Program-made: the position numbers and the translations under genes
The notes under the pieces: generated by a model
What the model saw: the letters and a program-made list of their open reading frames with translations, nothing else
The model's database searches: none
Told to the model about the DNA's origin: nothing
Part shown: positions 1 to 9,365 of the stretch, in pieces
Layout: every line of letters starts with the position of its first letter
How positions within the stretch are numbered: the first letter of the stretch is position 1
Source of the DNA: Pseudobdellovibrionaceae bacterium
Lineage (GTDB): Bacteria > Bdellovibrionota > Bdellovibrionia > Bdellovibrionales > UBA1609
Direction of reading: 5' to 3'
Length of the DNA: 64,000 bases
NCBI GenBank assembly: GCA_947444305.1
Contig: CANEZP010000004.1
Span: 186,001-250,000, forward strand

Positions 1-1
1 G

Positions 2-301
2 CTGCTGTCCCTCGGCATCGTGCCGGACGACGTCGTGTCGATCGTTTACGAACATCATGAAAATTCAATCGGCCAAGGTTTTCCGCAACGCTTGCGCGAC
101 GTAAAAATGCATCCGCTCGCCAAGGTCGTGTCCTTAGCCGATAGCTACGCCGACCTGATTTTGCCGAACATCAACATCGCCGTGACCAAGAATCCCCGCG
201 AAGCTTTGATGTACATCGAGCACACGCTCGGCATCCCGTTCAACAAAGAAGCCTTCCGCGCGCTTAAGAAAATCATCGATAACGATAAAAAAGCCGCCTA
301 A
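2..301 (+). CDS. HD-GYP-type phosphohydrolase, C-terminal fragment
   Basis: The reading frame is open from base 2, so the gene begins left of the window. The visible 99 residues contain HHE followed by G-GFP-L (near residue 20) and then VVSLADSYADLI, the pattern of the second half of an HD-GYP domain, which in known members hydrolyses cyclic di-GMP. The first HD motif is off the window. It ends in a Lys-rich tail. No terminator is obvious after the stop. An HD-domain protein of other specificity cannot be excluded. Confidence 0.75.
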   Translation: MLSLGIVPDDVVSIVYEHHENSIGQGFPQRLRDVKMHPLAKVVSLADSYADLILPNINIAVTKNPREALMYIEHTLGIPFNKEAFRALKKIIDNDKKAA

Positions 302-374
302 TTCTAACTGCAAAAGATATAGGCCCCTACTCCGCCTCCGTCCATCTATCCTCTATTTAACAGGGGGATTAAAG

Positions 375-1100
375 ATGAAGAAAACAATGACGATGCTGCT
401 TTTAGTGATGTTCTCGGGGCCGGTGCTGGCACAAAACTACGTAGATAAAAGTAACCGCGAGTGGAAACGGATCACTCCCACTTACGGATTAACGGTCGCG
501 GCGCTCGCGGCGGTTTGTTCACAAGATCCTTGCCGGGGTTCGGCCGGTGGAATCGACTTTACGGGTTGGACTTGGGCCAACCAAACACAAGTGGTTGAGC
601 TGATGCGCGAATTCCAAGCGGGCGCACCGGTCGCCGACGCTTACCAAACGTATCAGCTGAGTGCCCAGGCCTTCCAACGTGCGCTCGGGACGACGCTCAG
701 TTCGACGAATCAATACAGCTCGATGGCTTCGACGACGGCATTAACTTCGTCCGTAGACCCGATCAGCCGCAAAGCTATTCTTGGTGACGTCTACAGCGAG
801 ACGAATAGCTTTTATTCGGTTGGCTTTCGTTTCGCGGTTGCCGAAAATTCGACGCCGTATAGCCGGAGCGCATTCATGTACCGGCGCGCTTCCTCAACCT
901 TACCGCCGGTGCCTGTCGTCGTCGCGCCCAGAAATTGCTCAATCAATGGAAGGGTGATCTTGCACGGCAGCTCGGTCGTCGCTTACCAAAGTTCAAGACC
1001 CGCGCTAGGCCGATCGTGCGTGTCGCAAGTGCGTGTTTGCTCGAACGGCTTGCTCAGTGGATCGTACACAAGTTTGACGTGTACGGCTCCGTCCCGGTAA
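375..1100 (+). CDS. Secreted cysteine-containing protein, unknown function
   Basis: This 241-residue protein starts with a clear signal peptide (MKKTMTMLLLVMFSGPVLA, cleaved before QNY), preceded by an AGGGGG ribosome site. The middle is Ser/Thr-rich. The last 60 residues hold four Cys in a pattern (C-SINGRVILHGSSVVAYQ, SCVSQVRVC, LTC) that I associate with a small repeated module in secreted Bdellovibrio-type proteins. It is probably exported to periplasm or surface. It is a single-gene unit closed by a strong terminator. Function unknown. Confidence 0.8.
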   Translation: MKKTMTMLLLVMFSGPVLAQNYVDKSNREWKRITPTYGLTVAALAAVCSQDPCRGSAGGIDFTGWTWANQTQVVELMREFQAGAPVADAYQTYQLSAQAFQRALGTTLSSTNQYSSMASTTALTSSVDPISRKAILGDVYSETNSFYSVGFRFAVAENSTPYSRSAFMYRRASSTLPPVPVVVAPRNCSINGRVILHGSSVVAYQSSRPALGRSCVSQVRVCSNGLLSGSYTSLTCTAPSR

Positions 1101-1122
1101 CCATCCGACGATAAAATCTCGT

Positions 1123-1151
1123 AGGCCAATCTGTTCGGATTGGCCTTTTTT
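1123..1151 (+). terminator. Rho-independent terminator
   Basis: AGGCCAATC and GATTGGCCT form a perfect 9-bp stem with a short loop, followed by a run of T. It lies 23 bases after the stop of the secreted protein gene. Confidence 0.9.
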
Positions 1152-1242
1152 ATTCGCTCAGAAGTTAGACACCGATCCCGTTCGCGATATCAGAAACGTT
1201 GTTCCCCGCGCCGTGCGAATCTTGAAGCACAGGGGGAATAAA

Positions 1243-2640
1243 ATGAAACACACTTTACTTATCCGCACGGCGCTCACTTCGGCACTGGCGATTTTGATCA
1301 CCGGTTGCAATGCCGCAAACTTCAGCGCTTCTAAAGCTGGGTCCGAAAAAATCAAAGGGTTAGAAGCCGACGGCTCGTCGACGGCGGCGTCGGTCTCCGC
1401 GAACGATCCGGGCATCCCGGCTTCGTGCAATACTCAGCTCAAACAAAAGGGTCTAAAATATTCGGGTGGGATTTGGCGTAAACGCGTGAACGTACCGTGC
1501 GGTTACTCGGGAATCGGTTACGTTGAGGGGGACGTCGAGATCGACGCGGTCGCGGATCAGACCTGCGATCGTTTGGCCGAGCTCGACGGGCGCTTGGCGG
1601 GAGGCGCACCCGAAGCCGGTTACCAACAACCGCTACGCAACGAGCCGCCGACGAACTACGGCACGCACACGGCCGCGACCGCCGCGGGTCCTTTTAAGTG
1701 GATCGAGCGTAGCCGGCATTGCGCGCAGTCGACGCGATGCCAAGCCACGCAAACTCCGAGCAACGTTCTCGGCCGCATGGCTTGGTTGAAAAAATGCGAA
1801 GCCGGCGTGCCTGAATTCAAAGCTTTCTTGGACGGCCTTCGCCGCGTGGAGGACTGCAATTCCGGAAATATTCAGAACGACGGTCAGAAAGATCCCCGTG
1901 CCTTCGCGCAGAGCAAAATCTGCGTTTTTGCTAACGGCGGGGTCGCTTACTTCCCGATCGTCAAGTTGAACGGTTCTCAGGACGACAACGCACCCGCACC
2001 GAGTTTAACGGCCGCCAATCACCTTTCGAAGATTGACGATCTGGCCGCGCTCGCTGCGCAAGTGACCGACGCGTGCCCGGCGCCCACGGCCGTCGCTCCG
2101 ATCGACACCGTCTGCACGGCCGGTTGCTACGCCGGTGATCAACGCTTGCTGACTTCGGCCGAGGGAAAGTACGAAGCCATCTTGACGGCGAAAACCAAGG
2201 GCATCGAAAGCCTCGCGGTCTTGAGCCGCGCCAGCACGATCGAAGCTCCGCGCTTCGTGAACGTGAAAGTGGCCCGCTACACCGCTTCGCTCGAAGACGC
2301 GAAAGAAATTTTGCTGACTTTCGAAACCGCCTCGGGCGCGAAATTAGTTTTGACGACGAATCACCCCCTCCTCGACGGCGAAGGCGTGATGCGTGAAGCT
2401 TCGAGTTTCAAGGCCGGTCAAACATTGGTGAAAGCCGACGGCGCGCGGACCGAAATCGTAAGCATCACCCGCCAAGAATTTTTCGGCAAAGTGTACAACG
2501 TATCGCCCGTATCGATCGCACCGGAAGACAATTTGGTCGTCAGTGAAGGTTTGATCAACGGCTCGCACAACTTCCAGACGGTGTTGCGCTCGGAATTGAA
2601 CCGCCAAGTCTTGCGCGATAACCTCGCGAAAGGAATTTAG
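1243..2640 (+). CDS. Lipoprotein with C-terminal Hint (hedgehog/intein-type) domain
   Basis: The 465-residue protein starts at the ATG after AGGGGGAA; an upstream in-frame GTG is less likely because the signal peptide begins at MKHTLL. The lipobox is LITGC with Cys22. The central region has many Cys. From Cys295 (CYAGDQRLLT) the sequence reads as a Hint domain: N-terminal Cys, TTNH block (His374), and a terminal VYNV...GSHN block (His442-Asn443). Hint domains self-cleave a peptide bond, so the mature lipoprotein may be processed. It is translationally coupled (2-base gap) to the next gene. A full paralog lies at 54471. Substrate and role are unknown. Confidence 0.75.
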   Translation: MKHTLLIRTALTSALAILITGCNAANFSASKAGSEKIKGLEADGSSTAASVSANDPGIPASCNTQLKQKGLKYSGGIWRKRVNVPCGYSGIGYVEGDVEIDAVADQTCDRLAELDGRLAGGAPEAGYQQPLRNEPPTNYGTHTAATAAGPFKWIERSRHCAQSTRCQATQTPSNVLGRMAWLKKCEAGVPEFKAFLDGLRRVEDCNSGNIQNDGQKDPRAFAQSKICVFANGGVAYFPIVKLNGSQDDNAPAPSLTAANHLSKIDDLAALAAQVTDACPAPTAVAPIDTVCTAGCYAGDQRLLTSAEGKYEAILTAKTKGIESLAVLSRASTIEAPRFVNVKVARYTASLEDAKEILLTFETASGAKLVLTTNHPLLDGEGVMREASSFKAGQTLVKADGARTEIVSITRQEFFGKVYNVSPVSIAPEDNLVVSEGLINGSHNFQTVLRSELNRQVLRDNLAKGI

Positions 2641-2642
2641 TC

Positions 2643-3362
2643 ATGAAAGCCGCCGCACGAATCGCTTTGCTCCCGGTCTGTATATTAGTTGCCGCCACGT
2701 TCGTCTTTTCAAAGAAAGATGCACCTGAAACGCAAACGCCGGGAAAGCCTGCTAGCATTGGGTCTAACAAAGAGGTTTCGGCCGCGGCGTTTCGTTTGCC
2801 GGCCACCGCCGGTCATCAGCAAAAAGTTAAGATCGAAGAGGCACGCCGGGATGCCGGCGCTTCTTTGACTCTTTCGCCCGATCCCGCTATCCAAGAATTC
2901 AGTTCCATCAAACGAAAATCATTACGCAGCCAAAGCGACATTGCCGATATGAAACGCTTGCTCCGCCAACGCCAAGTCTTACAAACGGCCTTCGATCAAC
3001 TCTCAAACTTCGATGCCGAATTGCCCGCGCGCCGCGACCTCGTCGCCTTCGTGCAAGACGCATTGCTTGATCAAACCAATCCCGAGCGTGAATTCATCGC
3101 CGCGCGCACGGAGGAACTCATTTTGGCCGACAACCTGCGACCCGAACAAAACCGCCCGCACCGCCGTGAGCTTGCCGCCGACAAGGGTGAACTCGTGCTG
3201 GCGTACCTAGATGCGCGCCCGGGCCGGAGCCAATTTCTGATCGACGCCGCGGCCGGCAGCCCGAACATCACCGTCATCCGCAATGCCTTAGCCGTGGGGG
3301 AACGCCGCCGCGCCGAGAGCATCGCGATCATTCAGGAGTTGGGACCGACCGTCTCGAATTGA
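2643..3362 (+). CDS. Membrane-anchored partner of the Hint lipoprotein
   Basis: This 239-residue protein has one N-terminal hydrophobic segment (about residues 7-23) that may be an uncleaved anchor. A low-complexity linker follows, then a conserved helical domain (from about residue 95) rich in Arg and Glu, with the signatures RPEQNRPHRRELAADKGEL and NALAVGERRRAES. The gene starts 2 bases after the Hint lipoprotein stop. The paralog at 56051 sits in the same place beside the second Hint gene and is almost identical in these blocks, so the two products very likely work together. No known domain recognised. Confidence 0.75.
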   Translation: MKAAARIALLPVCILVAATFVFSKKDAPETQTPGKPASIGSNKEVSAAAFRLPATAGHQQKVKIEEARRDAGASLTLSPDPAIQEFSSIKRKSLRSQSDIADMKRLLRQRQVLQTAFDQLSNFDAELPARRDLVAFVQDALLDQTNPEREFIAARTEELILADNLRPEQNRPHRRELAADKGELVLAYLDARPGRSQFLIDAAAGSPNITVIRNALAVGERRRAESIAIIQELGPTVSN

Positions 3363-3435
3363 ATCGCTACTTTTTTGTCAGTGTCGATTTTCCGGGGGAT
3401 CTTTTAGACTTAAAGGATAGGGTCAGGGGTGACAT

Positions 3436-4182
3436 TTGAAACGCGAAATTTTGCTCGCCGCGGGCTTCTGCTCCGCTCTTTTATTGTCTTTTCAGAACTG
3501 CACGAAAGCCACGTACAGTGCGAAAGAAGATCCGATCAAATACGGCGGCGGCACCGGTAACGGTTACGACGGCAAACTTTACGCGATCATCAGCCTTACG
3601 CCCTGCCCCGACGAAAGTTACGTCGAAGCCGCGATCCTGGTTAAAGAGTCTGCAAATGAAGCTTATTTAGTTCGGGAATCCTGCCAACCGATCCCGGCAT
3701 TGCCGCTCGCGCCGCAAAGTTACAGCGTCGTTTCGGCAACCGAAATTACTTACCAAGGCCGTCCATACGCCGAAGTGAAACAAGAAGCGGTAGGCGTTGC
3801 GCCTTCGCCCGTGCCGCAAAAGTCATCTTTGTTTTGCGATCGTAGCGTGAACGGTGAAGACGGCTACGTGGGCCGCGCGCAGATTCAAATTTCCGCAAAT
3901 CCGCCGATGGCCTTCATCTCGCTTAGCGATGCCTCAGGGTCGTGGAAGCGAGAGAGCGCTCCCTTCTTACTGCAAGAGCGTAATGCCGGAGCGCAGCCGT
4001 CCTATTACTACAGCTACGCCGGGAACGACGGCGGCTATTTCAATTTCCTCGTTGAAAATACAATCGGCCGGGGATCTTACTACATACACAACGTGCGTGA
4101 TGTTTCGGGTTACTCCGGCCGCCCGCCCGTCGAGTCCTGGCAGGGTCAGCAATCTTACTCTTGTAAGGTGCTGCCATGGTAA
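3436..4182 (+). CDS. Predicted lipoprotein, FQNC lipobox
   Basis: The start is a TTG preceded by AGGGGTGA; this start gives a proper lipoprotein signal, LLLSFQNC, with the lipid-bearing Cys at residue 22. The 248-residue product has a Gly-rich linker (YGGGTGNGYDG) and then a beta-rich region without a domain I recognise. The FQNC form of the lipobox is frequent in Bdellovibrio-type genomes. Its end overlaps the next gene by 7 bases, suggesting coupled translation. Confidence 0.75.
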   Translation: MKREILLAAGFCSALLLSFQNCTKATYSAKEDPIKYGGGTGNGYDGKLYAIISLTPCPDESYVEAAILVKESANEAYLVRESCQPIPALPLAPQSYSVVSATEITYQGRPYAEVKQEAVGVAPSPVPQKSSLFCDRSVNGEDGYVGRAQIQISANPPMAFISLSDASGSWKRESAPFLLQERNAGAQPSYYYSYAGNDGGYFNFLVENTIGRGSYYIHNVRDVSGYSGRPPVESWQGQQSYSCKVLPW

Positions 4183-5678
4183 ATTTTAAAGTTCTGATCG
4201 CCGCGTGCGAGGCGCACATCCGCATGGGCAACACCGAAGGGGCCGCGGTTTTACTGCGCGAGATCTCCTCGGCCAAAGTTCCGAACGACGTACGCTTCCC
4301 GTTAGCTAATTTGTGTCGACGCACGGGACTCGTGTCGTTGGGTCTAAAAATCCTGACCCCTCCCCACATGCCCGATCGCGACGAATGGCTGCGCTCCGTG
4401 AGTGCCGCCGAAGTTGCCGAGTACGCTTTGCTCTTGCAACGCATCGGTTCCGTGAACGAAGCGATCCGAATCCTCGACGGCGTGAATACGGAAACTTTTC
4501 CGGATGCGTTGCTCTACCGTGCTTATTGCCATTTCAATCGTTGGGAGTACGCGGAAGCTATCCCGTTGCTAGAGAAATACACGGCCGGCCCGCTTGAGGC
4601 TTACAAGAGTTTGATCGGTCGCGTGAATTTGGCCGCGGCCCACGTGTCGGTCGGATCCGCGGAAGCTTCGGCGATGCTCGACGCTCTGCTTGCGGACTGC
4701 CAAGCCGGGAGCCACGATCGTTTAACGGCGAACTGCTTTGAATTACGTGCGCAACTTGCTTTGAGCGAAATGGACTTACCTGCCGCGCAAGATGCGATCA
4801 ATGCCTCTTTAGAAATTTTAAATTCATCGAAAACTTTAGATCAGTTGTTCGCGAAAAAACTCGAAGCCGTGATGAAGGCCATAGAAACCGGCAAGCCCGA
4901 TGCGCTTCAAGAATTTCGTGCCGAGGCCTTGCGCCGGATGGATTGGGAAAGTGCGCGCGACATCGATTTCTTCAGTTTGAAACTCGGCTTTGCAGAAGAC
5001 CGGTTCGAATATTTGATGTTCGGCACACCCTTCGAGGCGTATCGAGCGCGAGTGAACAAAGCTTTGAAGCGTTCGGTCGAAGTCGATAGTTATATTTTTG
5101 GCGATGCGACCGGCCCCGTTTTCGACATGGCGAAGGCGCAGATCGACGGCTCACCTTGCCTCACCGTGGGCGGTAAGACTCATCAAGTCTTGGGCGTTTT
5201 ACTTGCCGATTTTTACCGGCCGAAAACTTTAGCCGCACTTTTTTCCGAGCTATTCCCGAATGAGCATTTCGATATTTTCTCATCCACCGATCGCGTGCAC
5301 CAAATTTTGAAACGCGCACGCGCTTGGCTCATCGAGATGAACATCCCGGCCGAAATCGTCGAAATCGACCGCTACTACGCGCTTCGCGTAAAGGGCTCTT
5401 TCGGATTCCGCCTGACTTTAAACAACGCGCCGGCCGATTGGAATCAGGTTCAACTGCGGCGGCTCTTGAGCGTCGCGGTCTCGGACCGCATCTACACGCC
5501 TAAGCTGCTGCGCGAAAAACTCGGGCTTGGGCACACGCCATTCCGGCGTTTCACTACCTGGGCGCTCGAGGCCGGAAAGCTTGAGAGGTACGGTGCGGGC
5601 CCCGCAACGACGTATCGCTTGGTGGCCGAACGGCCCGCGCACTCACACGCGGACGAAGAATTCTTCAGGGCCGCTTAG
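4176..5678 (+). CDS. TPR protein with C-terminal winged-helix-like region
   Basis: The 500-residue protein has no signal peptide. Residues 1-230 are alpha-helical with TPR-like pairs (for example GSVNEAIRILDG, RWEYAEAIPLLEKY). From about residue 320 a region with LADFYRPKTLAALFSELFP and a helix-rich stretch resembles a winged helix, and a second possible one lies near the C terminus (PKLLREKLGLGHTPFRRF). It is probably a cytoplasmic regulator. It overlaps the upstream lipoprotein gene. Target unknown. Confidence 0.65.
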   Translation: MVNFKVLIAACEAHIRMGNTEGAAVLLREISSAKVPNDVRFPLANLCRRTGLVSLGLKILTPPHMPDRDEWLRSVSAAEVAEYALLLQRIGSVNEAIRILDGVNTETFPDALLYRAYCHFNRWEYAEAIPLLEKYTAGPLEAYKSLIGRVNLAAAHVSVGSAEASAMLDALLADCQAGSHDRLTANCFELRAQLALSEMDLPAAQDAINASLEILNSSKTLDQLFAKKLEAVMKAIETGKPDALQEFRAEALRRMDWESARDIDFFSLKLGFAEDRFEYLMFGTPFEAYRARVNKALKRSVEVDSYIFGDATGPVFDMAKAQIDGSPCLTVGGKTHQVLGVLLADFYRPKTLAALFSELFPNEHFDIFSSTDRVHQILKRARAWLIEMNIPAEIVEIDRYYALRVKGSFGFRLTLNNAPADWNQVQLRRLLSVAVSDRIYTPKLLREKLGLGHTPFRRFTTWALEAGKLERYGAGPATTYRLVAERPAHSHADEEFFRAA

Positions 5679-5781
5679 CTTTTATCGAATTGCGAATTCG
5701 TATATTTTTAGAGACGGCGTTTAACCGCCTTGACTCCCCGGCTTTGAGCCCTTACTGTGCTCGAACTAGTCATTTACCTGT

Positions 5782-5836
<55 letters not shown>

Positions 5837-5858
<22 letters not shown>

Positions 5859-7903
5859 ATTTTTCTAATGTGCGAACCACGAATCTTCGCCTTATGGGCG
5901 ACCAAGCCTCCGATATCATTGGAAGGCTCGCCTATTTTCGATTCAGATTTCTCGTAAGGCGATTCTGCTGAAGACTCCTCATGATAGTAGATTTCGAGAC
6001 CGTCAATCTTGAGAACAACCTTATGAATGACAGAGCCAATCAACGCTTTCTTCCAGGAATGGCTGGCCTTTGCCCACGCACGTTGCAGTGTCGTAAGGTT
6101 GGTTTGGATAACTTTCCGCATGGCGCTGGCTTCCATTTTCTCATCAAGTGTCGCCGCTATCTCACGCAAAAGATTGGAATCCTCGTTTCTCTGGCGCTTC
6201 AGTTCTTTGAGTTGGTCAACGTAGAGGTCTGCAACGTCCGAATGGCTTTGCCGCATTTGTAATTGAATGAGCTTCGCAATGCCTTTGTCAGCCTTCGAGA
6301 TATTCCTCTCAAGCTCGCGCCGCCGTTCGGCTAGTCCCTTAAGCTGGTTCCCTCGAATCCCCTCTATGTTCTTCTCAATGCCATCCAAATATCCCTGACG
6401 ATTCACCACGTTTAGCAAATGGTTGACCACCTTTTCTTCAAGTTGGTCGGCTGGAATGTTCTTGATTTCACAAGTCGCTGGCTTTCCTTCAATTGCCCGG
6501 TGGACGTAGTACCGAAACTCTTTGTTACGTCCGCGAGGCGTAGATCCCACCAAGGGGCGCCCGCATTGCGCACAAGACAACAATCCGGTGAGAAAGAAAG
6601 TGCGCTCCTTCATATTACTTCGCCGTTCGCGTGCCCTCTTTTGATTCCTATCGAGCATAGTCTGAACTGAGTGAAAAATCCCTTCGTCCACAATTGGAGG
6701 CCAGGCAGCCTTCACAATCTTATGTTGTTCGTGGGGTTTCAGCTCCGATTGATCTTGGCCTTTTTGGCTTTTATTCACCTCGCGCATACCGATGTAGCAT
6801 TGATTGCGAAGAAGATTGCCGAGGGTCTGGGTGTTCCAGTCATAATTCCTGGAGCCATCCGCGCTTGCTGGCTTGGTGGGAATTTTCAATCGCCTGAGTT
6901 CTTGCGCCGCACGGTAAGTGCTACCAAGCTCCAGAAATGTGGCAAAGATCTGTTTCACAAAGCCAACCTCGTCCGGATTGATTTCAAATGTAGACTTGTT
7001 GGATGGATTCACTTTAAAGCCCAAAGGTGCGGAGCCGCCATTTCTTAAGCCACGCAAAGCCCTTGAATGAAAATTTAATGTCACGCGCTCTGAAATTTGG
7101 CGGCGCTCAAACTGGGCCAAGTTAATCATATTAAAAAGCATCATTTCACCGACCGCCGTGGTCGTGTCGAATTGATCTTTGATCGAAAGAAACTTCACTT
7201 TTAGTTCCTTGAAGAAATCAAGGAGTCCACAGAAATCCCGGATGTTACGCGAAAGCCTTGAAAGATCCGCCACCAGTACCATGCTGATCCGACCACGCTT
7301 TAAGTCTCGAAGTAGTCTTTGAAATTCGGGTCGATTGGTATTCTCGGCGCTGTAGCCGTCATCGACGTATGAATCGACCACCAAACCCCAGTCCGGAGTT
7401 TGATGGTTTTTGATTTCGATAAAAGAATTGAGCCGATGCTTTTGGTTTTCAAGCGAACCTTCGGTGCGCTGAGCCTGCTCTTCCGTGCTCACGCGGATAG
7501 GCTTACAGTCGGAGTCAGCTCGCAAGATTCTGTTTTTGCTTAAGGCCATGAGCACAGGGCTTTCAAATCGCTCATTTGAAGAGACTTCGGCACCTGTCTT
7601 CGCGGCGGTTTCGGCTCTGGTAAAAAGATGATTGGGCTTGGCGATCAATTCATTCGGACTGCTTTGCCCCCAGTCTTTCCAGAACTGCACGAAGATGTTT
7701 TTGCTCATGTCGGGTTCAGTTGCGAGCTTCAGAGCTAGATCGAGAGCTTCGTTCGCTTGTTCCTTGGAGCTACTGAACACGTTTCCGCCGCCAGTAGTCT
7801 GAGTGCCGTCGCTTTTATTGGGCTCGCGCGAGCAATGTAAGCTGGATATTACCAGGAGTGAGAGGAAACAGTATTTTAAAGGCTTCAATCCGTGACTGCC
7901 CAT
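5837..7903 (-). CDS. Large serine recombinase fused to a lipoprotein N-terminus
   Basis: The open frame encodes 688 residues. Residues 1-24 form a lipoprotein signal (LLVISSLHC, Cys24), and residues 25-130 resemble a secreted lipoprotein. The serine recombinase begins abruptly at IRVSTEEQ (catalytic Ser139), followed by SLENQ, the VLVADLSRLSRN Arg motif, a Recombinase domain (about 300-400), a zinc ribbon with LSCAQCG, and a coiled coil before the C terminus. The usual first beta strand before the Ser motif is replaced. An internal ATG at 7549 (residue 119) could be the functional start but has no clear ribosome site. The stop codon lies inside the tRNA. It may be an integrase whose 5' end was swapped on integration. 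Confidence 0.8.
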
Positions 7904-8066
7904 GATTAATATATATCAAGAAATAGGCCACCATTGATCTGCGCTTGGGTTTAAGTTGGCAAACCAACAGAGACAATTCGCGTCACCGGAAATGAATCGA
8001 TTACACTTGGGTATGACTCCGCGGACATCAGCTCACCTCCCGCCCTCGGGCAAAGGAGGTTCGCAG

Positions 8067-8219
8067 ATGAACCAAGAAAATCAAAATCCCATCGTTCCCG
8101 CACCCGGAGAAACCGAGGACTCCGAGCTCAAGGATACTGTCGGCTGGATTATTAACGTCGTTCTGAAAGTTGGCGCTGGCTACTTAGCCAAAGTCATCTT
8201 GGACGCTCTCGGATTCTAA
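8067..8219 (+). CDS. Small protein with one C-terminal membrane segment
   Basis: This 50-residue product starts at the ATG after a near-perfect AAAGGAGG ribosome site; a longer frame upstream to 7956 lacks such a site. The first half is acidic (GETEDSELKD); the second half, TVGWIINVVLKVGAGYLAKVILDALGF, is an amphipathic or membrane helix. It is followed at once by a strong terminator, so it is expressed as a single small gene. The size and layout would suit a small membrane-active peptide or toxin, but nothing proves it. Confidence 0.6.
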   Translation: MNQENQNPIVPAPGETEDSELKDTVGWIINVVLKVGAGYLAKVILDALGF

Positions 8220-8226
8220 TTGAAAA

Positions 8227-8257
8227 GGAGCGCGCGCTCTGCGCGCCCCTTTTTTTA
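8227..8257. terminator. Bidirectional Rho-independent terminator
   Basis: A GC-rich stem (GCGCGC paired with GCGCGC, 5-base loop) is flanked by AAAA on the left and a run of seven T on the right. It can stop the + strand small gene and the convergent minus-strand gene whose stop lies in the T run. Confidence 0.8.
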
Positions 8258-8485
8258 GGCCAAGGATTGTTTAACTTTTTGATCGTAGGCCGATTGAGCA
8301 CTCTGTTTCATTTGAAAAATCTGAGTGCTCGAAACCTGTGTGCCATCTTTCCGTGTGTAAGGAACATCAAAGAGATAGCGAACCAAATTCGCATTTAGAA
8401 TTGCGTTTTGACCGTTTGAATTGACGATCAAATATTTACCGTTTTTAGAAAGTCTAGCGGTAGCGCGTGCTAAATTTGTTTTCAT
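8255..8485 (-). CDS. Small hypothetical protein of mobile-element type
   Basis: The 76-residue protein starts at an ATG after GGAGGAAG. It is basic, with no signal peptide or membrane segment; the pattern KYLIVNSNGQNAILNANLVRYLF suggests a small alpha/beta fold. I do not recognise the family. Its upstream region contains a large imperfect palindrome and a motif shared with the gene at 26423, so both may belong to the same element type. Confidence 0.6.
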   Translation of the reverse strand: MKTNLARATARLSKNGKYLIVNSNGQNAILNANLVRYLFDVPYTRKDGTQVSSTQIFQMKQSAQSAYDQKVKQSLA

Positions 8486-8505
8486 TTCTTCCTCCGTTTG
8501 TTTTC

Positions 8506-8555
8506 GTCCCCGCCTATCGGGGCCTTCACCCCGCTGAGGCCCTGTAGGTAGGGAC
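8506..8555. repeat. Long interrupted palindrome upstream of small gene
   Basis: Three nested stems match: GTCCC with GGGAC, CCTA with TAGG, GGGCCT with AGGCCC, around an 11-base loop. About 60 bases further on, at 8613-8631, is GAGCGAAGCGAAGGCGTGA, which recurs nearly unchanged at 27010-27029. The stretch 8486-8719 holds no gene. A transfer origin, a structured leader RNA or a replication site are possible. Confidence 0.55.
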
Positions 8556-8719
8556 CGAGCCAGGAATGACTATGGGCCAACGCCGGAAGCGATAGCGGCG
8601 GAGAGCATGACTGAGCGAAGCGAAGGCGTGATCGAACGCAGGCGTTGAAAAAGCACATAGGCGTTCATGGCGATTTAAGGAAGGGAGAATGAGGGGCAAA
8701 TGTTACGCGTTTCCTGACC

Positions 8720-9364
8720 CTACAAACACAATTTTTCGCAGGGAATCCCGTTCGCATTTCCATCGAGACGAGACTGGTTACATTGTGTGAAATATAGCTT
8801 GGCTTCGGCGCAGGTTTTGAATTGCTCGCAAGTTTTGTGAACTGAGCAATCAAGTTCGCCGGTTTGGGTACCTGGTGGGGCCTCGGCCACTTTCAAAGTG
8901 CTGGCCCACAATCCAGCTCGGTTCGAGCGTGCTTGCCATTCTAATTTTCTAAACTTTTCCAAGTGGCGAAATGGATATTTGGTGTAGGCAAATGCATAGC
9001 CCTTTTCTATTAGAGTCGAATTAACGAAAGTCCCATCAGGAAGATACAGATATCCGAGAGTGCGGTCATATCGATCTTTGCGTTGCTGGTCGTACTCGAT
9101 CCGTACACTTTTGCCGGAGATCAGCTTTACTAAAAACTCCGAAGCTTCCTTGCCAAAATATTGCACCGGCTTTCGGGGATCTTTGGTTTCCGGCGTATCG
9201 ACGCCTATCAGACGAACTTTCCCGATATCCTCAAGTACAACGGTGTCTCCATCCACAACCCGTTGCACTTTATAAAACTTCAAATCGGTGTCCTTACCAT
9301 TCGCTAAAGCGCCGCTCAGAACAAAAATCAGAATTCCGAGGAGCCAAAGTGAGGCTTTTCTCAT
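8720..9364 (-). CDS. Secreted SNase-type thermonuclease with Excalibur tail
   Basis: Starting at the ATG (MRKASLWLLG) gives a signal peptide ending at GALANG. The SNase core follows: VVDGDTVVL, VRLIGVDTPET (metal and catalytic Asp/Glu), and YDRTLGYLYLPDG (catalytic Arg). The C terminus, DCSVHKTCEQFKTCAEA...RLDGNANGIPCEKLC, is an Excalibur calcium-binding module with the D-N-NGIPCE pattern. Known members degrade DNA and RNA outside the cytoplasm. The start lies 2 bases after the stop of the PD-(D/E)XK gene, so it is the last gene of that operon, an unexpected place for an exported nuclease. Confidence 0.85.
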   Translation of the reverse strand: MRKASLWLLGILIFVLSGALANGKDTDLKFYKVQRVVDGDTVVLEDIGKVRLIGVDTPETKDPRKPVQYFGKEASEFLVKLISGKSVRIEYDQQRKDRYDRTLGYLYLPDGTFVNSTLIEKGYAFAYTKYPFRHLEKFRKLEWQARSNRAGLWASTLKVAEAPPGTQTGELDCSVHKTCEQFKTCAEAKLYFTQCNQSRLDGNANGIPCEKLCL

Positions 9365-9365
9365 A

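Noticed and set aside
6671-7048. 125-residue + strand frame within the recombinase
   Set aside because: It is antisense to the recombinase coding region with its catalytic domain intact on the minus strand.
8486-8719. CRISPR-like or rRNA-like feature
   Set aside because: There are no regular spacers or rRNA motifs; only one palindrome and one shared motif.
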